From NCBI RefSeq assembly GCF_018812025.1, contig NC_063052.1, forward strand, positions 29,395,193-29,459,192: a stretch of DNA of 64,000 nucleotides, in the 5' to 3' direction. This DNA is from Megalobrama amblycephala (lineage: Eukaryota > Chordata > Actinopteri > Cypriniformes > Xenocyprididae). Both the position numbers and the translations under genes were made by a program. Under the pieces are notes generated by a model. It was not told where the DNA came from, ran no database searches, and saw only the letters and a program-made list of their open reading frames with translations. This document shows, in pieces, positions 1 to 14,900 of this stretch (its first letter is position 1; each line of letters opens with the position of its first letter).

Positions 1-1
1 T

Positions 2-4468
<4,467 letters not shown>

Positions 4469-4880
4469 AGGCCCCCATATCTGTGTTCGTTCTTTCTCAT
4501 CCCATCACTTATTTAAGCAAAACCAACATTTTCTCTCGCTCACTGATGTGGGAACTGCTGGCATCCATCTTTAGTTTCTATTACATATATCAGTGGCATC
4601 TTTGAACCTTTAAATAGTTTTAGCAGAGCCTATCCCATCATGGTGATAGACTCAACAGCATACTGAGCAGTCAGTGGATGACTTATGACACATTATAGAG
4701 TGGAAACTGTTTGAGCAGATAACATCACTCATTTACAGTAACATGTAGTGAGTACATGGTTATGGTTGATGTAATTATATTAAATCCCATTATGATGTTC
4801 AAACCGTTTTTCTCGGTAAGAAAATCTTACACTGTATAAACATTTATTTGTGAAAATAAAGAGCCTAAAACTTAAATTAG
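4469..4880 (+). other. ndufv1: ndufv1 3' UTR with poly(A) signal
   Basis: Non-coding sequence directly after the ndufv1 stop codon. An AATAAA hexamer lies at 4855-4860, so the 3' UTR is probably about 0.4 kb. No competing ORF is present. Confidence 0.7.
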
Positions 4881-7219
4881 TGTTTTTTTGGATTGGTCAT
4901 GAACAGAGATTGAATCGGGGAGACGAATGTAAGTTTATTTTTTCTTGGTATTCATAAAAAAATAAACGGGGAAAGGGAACATAAAGATCATAGTTTTCTC
5001 ATTATGTTTGTGATGTCCCATTGTGATGTTAATGTAATTATACTTTATATAAAGTTGGTGTTCCCACCCATTTTGACCAATTAATTTCTCTGACTTTTCC
5101 AGTTGTTCACAGTTACTGTTTTTAATTATAATTTTTATCATTTCATTTAGATTGTAATGGAGGATTTTTATTGAAATCCTTGAAATTAATAATTAAAAAG
5201 ATGTCTTTATTTAATGCTCAATTTTTGAGCCTCAATGCAGAACATAATCAGAAAAATTAATTAATTAATTTAAAAATAAATACATTTTCCTGGCGTTTCC
5301 ATGACTGGAAACCACATGAAAGGGTTAAGTTGAAGTCAACACAAAGAATAGAAATGATGAACCAACTCACAAAACCAATACCAAGAATCAGCCAATCAAC
5401 GCCACCGTTTGCTCTCGACCAACCCGGGAACATCAGATAAACGCTTCAGCTGTTGCAGCCTCGATTTTACATTTGTGCCTTTTTGTTCCGTTGTCAAAGG
5501 TAAGATAATCTGTTTCTCAGTACTTGACCGAGTTACTGTGATTGTTTTTATGGACATGATTTCGTTGAAGTAAGTTCAGTGGGTTTCCAAACGCAGCTGC
5601 TCAATCCTTCAACTGTTTTAGTATATGAATGAAGTATGTGATACTGTTCAGAGCAACGATTCACAATCGTTTTTCCTTTTCAATGAATGATATCCAGCAA
5701 GTAACGAAGCGAACCGCAAGTTTTTATGACACTTGATAATTGTTTGTAAATTGCATATAGCAATATTGAAAGAGAGATGTGGGATGTTGAAGATATAGGA
5801 ACTGTAAAATTTATTAGAACTTTTTTTTTTTTTGGTGACTCTTGCAAAGCCTGTGAAAAATATAATTTCTTTGCATCCCAAAATCATAAAAAATTTTTAA
5901 TAAAGTAAAATAAGACTTCATATTAATCCTACATTTTATGTTTTCAGCACTATGTAGCATGTTATCCCCCTAATTCTCTTTATCATAGTTTATCTTGACT
6001 TTCTCATACTGTTATAATTTTCAGTATTTATTTTAATTACAGAAATACAGTCATTTCTAGCTGTATATCATTAAATCACTGCTTGTAATAAAAAAAAAAA
6101 TCCCACAAACTTTGCTCTGTTGTTCTGTCTGTGCTGCTTCAGATCCCTTTTTTTTTTTTTTTTTTTAACCTTTACGTGGATGCCCACATGGGAAGAATGA
6201 GGCATACACACACAAAGTTTATATACCTGTTTTCAAGGTAAAGACTTTAAAAATTGATTAGATAATCAAATGAACAGGTTATCATAAGGTCCCATTTTTC
6301 AGTTTAGCCATATGTACATTTCAAGATGACATTTTCATCAACCTTTGTCTTCCTCAACATCTCACTATGTGATTACCTTGTGGATGCAAATTATTTTTCA
6401 TTGGGAACATTTTATCTGACTCCCTAGAGACTCCCCCAAGACAAACTGACCTTGACTACAGAATCCAGAAGCATTATTCACCGTTTTATTTCTCACAGCA
6501 TTTGGATACAGAAAGCAGACCCCCTACTTGAGAAAACATTTTGAAGGGGAAAAAAAAAAAAGGGCAAGGCAAAAAATATCTGAGTCTTTTCCAAAAACCT
6601 GTCGACTTAATATCCTTACATTGCTGTTAGTGGATATTTTCCAGGCAGTACAACTAATACTACCATGCTGTTGAAATGCTTTATTTTTTTTCAATTTACA
6701 GTGAGATTTTTTTTTTTTTTATTATTTGTGAATTTTGGGGGGAATTTGCTTAATTGTCATAAAAATAAAGCCATAATCTAAAGCCAATCTATGCTTTTTT
6801 TCAGTGAAATAAAACATATTTATTTATTCTTTTGATTCTGAGATGTTTAATGAGTCACCCTTTTACTTAGATGATTTCATTAATATGTTTACCCATATGT
6901 TTATCAAAAACACATCAGTTTTGTGATTTAGTTTTAATTTTTAGAATGTGCTTTAAATGTTAAGCTGTCAGAAAAAAACATGCTCAATTTAGACCTTTAA
7001 TCAAGTGGTTTATTACATAAATCTAGGGATCTATGAATAGCTATTAACCAAGATGATAATTTTTAAAAATGTTCAATATATTCATAACCTAACAATTTGT
7101 GAATTAAAAACAGATTTTCAAGTATATATTTTGACACATTATTTTTCCTATAGTGGTTTTTTTAATGGAAGAAAAAAAGCAGATCAAACAGGCGACCAAA
7201 ATTTAAAAATCTTTAATTG
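4881..7219. other. AT-rich intergenic region, no gene recognised
   Basis: Long A/T runs and no ORF with recognisable content. It contains a possible non-coding first exon ending at 5499, described separately. Another 'AAG|GTAAAG' donor-like site near 6238 follows a short ORF starting at an ATG near 6190, but no good acceptor precedes it. Otherwise nothing identifiable up to the LTR at 7220. Confidence 0.6.
5330..5499 (+). other. Possible non-coding first exon (weak)
   Basis: A less AT-biased island, about 450 bp after the ndufv1 poly(A) signal, ends in a strong donor (CAAAG|GTAAGAT, exon end 5499). Nothing in it looks like protein coding. If real, its downstream exons would lie beyond the LTR element inserted at 7220. 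This is inference from one splice site and composition only. Confidence 0.25.
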
Positions 7220-8763
7220 TGTAGCATATGCACATGTATCAGGACAATCAATAAACTTTGGATTCATCAGAATGCTTTTAACCTGATGAACTGTGTTCGT
7301 TAATCACTAAGTCGGCTCCGACCAGTCTGCAAAGATGAGCCCATTTGACATCTTTGTGGCCTGGGCGAGGTAAGACAGTGGACCCAATTTCCTAGCTTTT
7401 GGAACATCAAAGGATCAACCCCCGGTTGTGGGCAAGAAACTCAGCGCCAGAGACTGACCAGACAAATTCCACACACACACCCCACACACACACACAGACA
7501 CACACACATATACAAACATGCCTAGAGATGGTATGTACAGTTATTCTCAAGATATGACTGTGCCAAAGTGTACCCGCTATATTTTAAGTGCATATATGCT
7601 TCCTAGTGTTTAGATTTTAGAGTTTAAATGACTGTAGCCATTCTAGTTTCATTCCTATTAATGTAATTTTGTCTGTAAACCATAACTTCTTCTACATGTT
7701 TCGTTTATATGTCAAGTCTAGATTCTTTTGAAAGCTGTTCATCTGATTTATTCCATAATGTATGTCACACTGCTGACAAATGCATTGTACTATTTTTAAT
7801 AGTACTTCGAAGGAAAATGAACACTAATCCAACCTTGTAAATCATGCAAATGAGTTTGCAAGACAAAAACAAAGGGAAAGCTTTCCCGCCAACTTTGCAC
7901 CCATGTTATTGGCTACCCCACCTCAAGGAGGTGTGTCGGCTTATCTGTCATAAAAGCAAAGACGCACAATCTCTTGGTTGCTCTCTCCCGATTGTCTCAC
8001 GTCATCTCGTGCACGTTTTTCCCGGACCTCTCCGGTGACCACGCGCTGCCATCGCGCTGCCATCGCGCTCAGCTTCGGGACCGCCATCTTCCAGCGAAAC
8101 TCACTCTCAAGTCCTCAGTTCAAACCTTCCCGCGGAACGGAGGAAGCCAACGAACTGCACCAGCGCTAACCTGAAATTCGACACACGCAACCAATGCAAG
8201 TATACTGCCGTTTCTCAATCTTAGATGATGAAACTGATTTCCGTGCTGGCTCAAGGACTGGTTGTGAGTTTGCTACTTGCCTTCTCTCTTTCCTTCTCTA
8301 CTTCTACTTTCTTGTACATAGGTGTGTATTTTCTTGTATATATTTAGATGTATAACCTCTGTATTCGTAGTTTGCATATATTAAAACGTTATTCATGCTC
8401 GATTGTTCTGTTTGTTCTTTCAGCTGAAAACCCAAGTCACTTTAACGTTTCGATTCGATCGCTACTTTATGCTAGAAGAGGAAGTTATTTTCATGGCCAT
8501 AGGAAATAACTCTGTTTATAATATTCTGTGAGGGACTTAGTTTGCTGGACAAACGAACAGTTTCTCTAAATAATTATTAAACCAGAACTAATCATATATG
8601 TAATTGATTATAATTCGTTGTAATTGATTCACAATATATGTTTAATTCCCCGTTGGGTTCGATATATGAATCATAATTTATTCATAACCAATTTATGAAT
8701 TATTATATTCATATTTCATCCATAAATTGATTAATAACTGTACGAACCGCTACATTCGTTACA
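7220..8763 (+). repeat. 5' LTR (1544 bp)
   Basis: Direct repeat of 17219-18746, starting TGTAGC and ending TTACA. A TATA-like ATAAAAGC lies at about 7950-7957 and a variant ATTAAA signal near 8380; both are tentative. Contains a (CA)n tract at 7471-7514. The first roughly 740 bp is nearly identical to the 3' LTR apart from a small cluster near 7262; the rest differs at about 16 sites. Confidence 0.95.
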
Positions 8764-11700
8764 TATATTATTTGGTGGAGGATTCGCGAGCAACGTTTTA
8801 AACTTGTTTTTGTGTATGAGCAATCCAGAATAATTTTGTGTGATTTTGATGTGTGTATGCGCGCTTTGATCAGTGAGATGTACGCATTTTCACTTTGAAG
8901 GAACGTTAACAAGCTGCTATTGTGTACACAGTAGTCAGTCGTTAAACCGTGAAATAAACTGCAGTCCATTAATATTCAGACTTGTATGCGAAAAGGCGAC
9001 AAATTTTCTGCAATACAGCTAATATTAATTTCCGCTTGAATAAACGAGTTGAGTCGTATTCAGCGTGTTTTGAGATCGTGCGGCAAGATTCCCACTAAAT
9101 CTCTTGAAAGGCCTTTATATTTACCCGCTATTAAATCTGAATCGTTTGTGTCGTCCAAAAATTCACAATAGCCGGTTTGCTCCTGGGTTGCGTCGTTTGG
9201 CCTAGCTACCCAAACCACATGACCCCCCTTACAAATCTAATCGGAGAGCAGTTCATCGATTGGTGTGTAAAATTGTGGAGCCATTCACGCCTGATCCAGC
9301 GTGAACTGTAACAGCGGCGAACCCCGCAAAAGTTACATATTCGCGTGCATTAAAGTTTGCACCAAAGGGACTGATTCCCAGAGTTGTGTACCCGTGAGTA
9401 AAACGGTACATATATATTTATGAAAGAATCCGCTGAGGTTCTAGTTGCAATCGTGACCGTGCAGTTAAAACAGCGTAAGGGTCAGAACCCAACGAGCGCT
9501 TGTGTTTATATCACGAATTAAAGAAAGGGGATGCAGTAACTCTGACCCGACGCCAGAGGGCAGTCTGCTCAGTGTAGCACCCCTCCCTACTTATTGGTTG
9601 TGTGGACTCATTGACGCCACCGCGTGGACGTTCTGAGTTAAAGCCGCTCCATACTTTGAACTGAAATTATATCCAAATTATCTTTGCTTCTCTATACTGC
9701 GGGGAGTTGTAAAAGTAATTTGCTTTTGGTGGTTATGCTTTCCAATCGTTATTGGAATGTGGTTTTACTGATTTAAATTTAATTTAAACACGTTTAAATT
9801 TTTAATTTAAATTAACTTTCCCTTCCAACAAGAGAAGTCACTTTCTGAGAGTGCGCCCCCTGGTGGACACTGCCAGATAAGTCAATTCTCTTTTCCCTTG
9901 CATTCTTTTCCTGTATTCACAGATCTACTCTATTTTATTTTAGTTTAGTTTATTTATTTTATTTTTATTCTACTTTGTTTTATTTCATCTATTCCCTTTT
10001 TGTCTTTTCTCTCTCTTTCTCTCAAGTTATTTCTTTAGTTTTACTTTGGAAAGTTCATTCCCTTTTATTACTTAATGTTTTATTTTATTCACTCTTAGCC
10101 CTGTGTCCTGTTCTGTTATTGGCTAAGTAATAACATTCACGCACACCCAAGCCTCCCTTATTTCATACACTTATTTTAAATTTAATTAAATAACATTTAA
10201 TTGAATTTTAAAATTAAGTAGTGTCAATCAGTTGGCATTTTGCTCATAAAAGAAGCAATTCTCTTCAAGGAAACTTACAAATAGGGAAGGCTTTCTCCTT
10301 TCTTTTTCCCGTTCTGTTATTCTATGCACTCATTTAAATTTAATTGAACAAGATTTCCATTCAAATTTGAATCAAGTGCATCTGAGTTATCCTCGTTGCT
10401 TTCTCTTTTCCCATTCTGCTACTCTGCGCACTCGTTTAATGCAAACTCGAATCAAGTGCATCTGAACTATTTTGTTTTTCTCTTTACCCCCTTTTGCTCA
10501 TTTCAGTTCTAGTTTAACTAGTTCATTCTGACTGTCATTTTAGGCTCATTTTCTTTCGTCATACACACTTAATTATTTAAATTCTATTTAAACAAGATTT
10601 AAATTGAGATTTAAATTTACAATTAAGTCGTGTTTACCTGACTGTTTGTGCACTTGCAGATAAGGCCCCTTTAGCGCCCTGTGGTGAGCTGACGGTTGCT
10701 CCAGTGAGTTCCAGTGAGTGGAACTGCCTAGCCTAGCGTGTCTTACACTAACCGTGTGTGAATCGTGGACACGTTCTGACCTCGTATCACGGGCAACACG
10801 CAAGGACATCGGCGAGTTGTGTATCAGGTACAGGGAGGCAACGAGACCCAAAGTGACAACAAACGGCAATTTTGTTTAATTTCCCTGCTCAGGCTTCTGC
10901 ACGACAGAACCGCCCGTTTGGAGTAACTGCCCGTAAAGGGGACAGACTCTGGGTTCAGGGAAAACTCAATTTTGACTGGTCACTCGGGCCGTTGGCGCAA
11001 ATACCTTGCCGAAGTGCGCAATTGTGCTGATGTTCCCTGTTTGAGAGGTTGCACCGTGTTACAAAGGGGACAGGTGACCACGGACACCGCAGTGGAGTGT
11101 TTGAACGTCGAGGAAAGGTTGCCTGCCATTGAGTTCTTGTCTGAGCACCCACAATTCACCCAGGCCTAAATTAGTGACATACAGTCACTTCACCTAATTG
11201 AAAGCCACAGAATATTACATATTCTTTCGATTATTCAGGTGCGGGCCAACCCTTGTACTCTTGAGCCATACCATCCCTCTAGGTTTTATGACGCAACAGT
11301 GCACTCGCCTGACACCGTCATAAACCCAGCTGGAATAGGAAGTTTAAGTTTCACTTCTCCCCTCTAGCCCTTCTGTTTTATTTTTATTCCTTTCTATTTG
11401 TTACTGCTCTATTTCTCATTTAATTGCATCCACCCTGTTCTGTTTTGCTTTTCTACTGTGTTTGTTTCTTTCAGTTCAATGTAAAAGCAGAGCCTGTGAG
11501 AGCCATCACGGAAAACTGAGTAATAGATAGACGACCGAGCAGCGAGAGTCATCAAAGGACTCTTAGGGCTACCGCCTGTCAAATTCTTTGTTTAAATCCG
11601 GCACTCACCCACACAAATTGACCCGCGTGGTCCTTTTGGCTATTCGACAATTAAGTGTCTAGCCTACATTCCACTAACTGTCTGCACCAGTTAACTGGAA

Positions 11701-11989
11701 CTAAACCAAAGAATTATATAATGATGCATTATTATAAGTCGTTAGTTCTGCGCGTGCTTGCATTGGTTCTGTTTGTGCTGTCTTTCTCTCGCCAACAGCA
11801 AGCTAACGTGTTCAGAGCAGCCAGCCCCAGCACCCACGGGGACCGACTCAAGACCTGGTTGGGCTCCCTTGACCAGCACGTTCCTGCCCTAACGACGCTG
11901 TGAATCCCCAGCACCCTAAGCAACGAGCAGCTGGACGACAACCTGAAATCGACTGATGGTCCCACGGATCCGACGCCGAGCTACAAAGA
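8764..11989 (+). other. Retroelement leader, non-coding
   Basis: A 3.2 kb stretch between the 5' LTR and the long ORF, with stops in all frames. It holds recurrent AT blocks (AATTTAAATTTAA-like near 9770-9825, 10170-10215, 10330-10370 and 10575-10620) alternating with pyrimidine-rich stretches, plus a repeated AATCAAGTGCATCTGA (near 10370 and 10452). This is unusually long for an LTR-element leader. A small hydrophobic ORF near its end is described separately. Confidence 0.7.
11655..11903 (+). CDS. Small hydrophobic upstream ORF in the retroelement leader (doubtful)
   Basis: 82 codons ending 86 bp before the long ORF. An internal Met is followed by a basic and then strongly hydrophobic run (HYYKSLVLRVLALVLFVLSF), resembling a signal peptide or membrane anchor. 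No family is recognised. It may be a chance frame or the remnant of a leader peptide. Confidence 0.2.
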   Translation: MSSLHSTNCLHQLTGTKPKNYIMMHYYKSLVLRVLALVLFVLSFSRQQQANVFRAASPSTHGDRLKTWLGSLDQHVPALTTL

Positions 11990-14900
11990 ATGGGCGAAAG
12001 TCATCCAAAGCCATCGCCCACAACCTCAAGCTCCAGGCGGAGGATGCCTCGGAGGAATCAGGCCCAGATTCATCGTCACCACGATCAGCGACTCGTCGAG
12101 ACCCAGGACCAGCGTTGGACAGCGGATGAATCCAAACCTGAGCTACAGGAGGAGCTGCAAAGACTTCAAAAAGCCCTTGCAGAGCTCCACCTGGAGGTGG
12201 AGCGTAGAGAACTGACTGAAAAACTCCAACACAGCGAAGCTCCCCTAGCCAAAGCAGAGACTAAGCCGAAAGACAGACACACCAAATCCCTGACCTGTGA
12301 AAATCATCTCAAACAGGCCCAGAAAGGAGTTATGGCTCCGAAACAACAAAGAGACTATGTGAATGAACTTGACACTGGTTACAGAGAACTGAAAAGTGGC
12401 ATGGGAGGGGAAACACACATCACAGAGTTTCCCCTAACCAGTCAAGAAGCCCTAATTCCAAATGGGGTTAAAAGTCCACTGCCCAAAACGTCCAGCGGCC
12501 AAGAAACTTTGCCGGGAGCTGTCACATCCAACTGCCAGCACCTGCGACAGGCTCTGATCCAAAAGCTTTCTGACCCTGCATCAGATCAAGGGCTCCCTGC
12601 TGCCATGGACCTAAAACGGGGCAGACTGAAAAACCCATACACTTGCTACAGCCGACTGCAAATGGCCTACTTCAGAGCACGTGGTCAGCCAGCAATGGAG
12701 GAAGATTTCATCTTCAACACTCTGCTTCTCCGAGAGCTGCACCCTGCGGTGAGTGATCATCTGGCAGCCTTGGCCTGCTCACGCAGCATGTCTATTCAGC
12801 AGCTGCGAGACTTGGTCAACGAAGCTCAAGCCAAGCAGAGAACTGCGTCTAAAGGGACTGTAGAAAATCCAACCAGTTATCCAGGCTCCGATCACTGCCC
12901 AGAAACCTGTCCTTACCTTTTTGAAAGACTGAGAAATGAAGCTGAAAGACAAAATCAGACTCTCAAGTCACAAAGATGTGAGCTGAATGTGCAGTCGCAC
13001 AGTCCAAATGAGGTCCATCTTGAACACACAGCTCCCACGCACCACACCATTGGTCGAGTGAGCCTGGTACCTCCTGTGTGCGTAGCGCAAATGGACACGT
13101 TTCTCTGTTTCACCCACAAAGACCTGCTAGACTGTTTTGAGCCCTTATTGAATGCCAGACCGCTGAAAATCTGGGCTCAAGTGTGTGAACTTCTGCCTTC
13201 CCAGTCACCCAGACCACCTGAGCCAGACGGTCAGGTCACAGAGGTCGCAGGAAATCTCCCAGCTAACCGCGGGAACCCCGTCTCAGAGCACAGTTCAAGT
13301 TCGCTACCCGGCGTACTTCAACTCACCATAGACTGTAACTCCCTCTGCTCCAAGGCCACGACAGACTCACAGCTGAATGATGTAACTACAACAGATATTA
13401 TTCTCACACTGTGGGCAGACAACTCAGCCTTCAGCCACACGCTGTTAAGTGCTCTCAGTGAAGGGACACCGGACCTCCCATTTGTCAACAAGCAAACACA
13501 CTTTCCACTAGACTTTCGTCTGCCAACCATGATGACTGTCAAGTACATCTGTGTTTTGAACTTCAAATGGAACCACCGGCATTCAACCCATCACTTCCTG
13601 GTCCTTCCAGACCTCCTGATGCACTCTAATGCTCACACGGACCGTGCAAATGAGTTGTTGTGGGCCCCAATGACTGTACAGCTTCCTGTTGTTCCTGTCA
13701 ACACTGCCAACTTCCTGTCAGGCCAGACCACCCAAGAGGTCTGCATCCTGATCCACATACAGGAAACTGTAGTACCACCTTACACCAAAGGGGGTGCTGT
13801 TTGGCTCCACACACAGGAAACTGTAGTACCACCTTACACCAAAGGGGGTGCTGTTTGGCTCAACAGGCAATGTGGTCAAACCCTAAGCCACATGCCAGCA
13901 TCCTTCACACTTTCACCTGAAGGCGTGGAACTTGGACTCACTCTAAAAGCCACACCCCTAACTGAAGTGTCATCCTATGTAGTCCACGGTTGGCTCAACG
14001 AATGCATGGTCACAGACATCAGCATTCCCAAAGCCTACCATCTAGAATGGATAATGGACCACGGCCCCTATGACTTTGAACTCAGGTTAACAGTCATTAA
14101 CTTAATACCAGCTGCCATGGCCCCAGAAGGAAGCTTAAGCAACACAAGTTTCACGGCATCCTTCAAGAGCATCTCCATCACTCCCATCAAACTGGTACCC
14201 ACAACACAGGTGCGCAGAACGGAGCTGATGGAGGACAAACACCTTGCAGTACCCACAGTCTCTGACCAGCCTGCCTGTGAAACTCAAAAAGGCGCTGCAC
14301 CTCTGACAGCCAACCTGACAGCTAACACCACAACAACAGAGCCATTCCCAAGGTTTGAGCCTAAACGCCAACAGATCCAGAAAGATGCAAGTGCCCTAAA
14401 GAATGACGCAGACTGTCAAAGACTCAGAAACGTCTTGAACAAATTCAGAGGGACATTTGACAAAGACTTTTTATGCTGTGGTCTCACTAAACTTCACACA
14501 GTGCAGGGTGCAACGCACCCAAATGCTCCTGCCACCTTCATCAGGCAGTACAAAGGTCACATCGCCCCACATGAACCAGTGCGGGAGTTTGTTCATTCAA
14601 CAGAAGGAAAAGGTGTTATCTGCCCATGCAACAGCACCTATTCAGTCCCCATCTGGTCCATTGTCAAACCAGACAACAAGTGGCAACCCACCATTGACTT
14701 CAGGATGTCAAACCAGCAAGTGCCACTGCCACGTCGTGCCAGAAAGCACAAGTCTGCACGGAGCGGAGATTCAGCTGCCTGCCAAAACTGCTATAACAGC
14801 ACACCAGCGTTGACACTTAAGATAAAGGTACCCCAACAACAGCAACCAACCTGTCACAGGTACCTCAAAGAGAATGCGTGCCAAAGAATACCCACAGCCT

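Noticed and set aside
6143..6239. Coding exon MGRMRHTHTKF... before a GTAAAG donor
   Set aside because: No acceptor with a proper AG follows the T-run; the reading frame is very short and unmatched.
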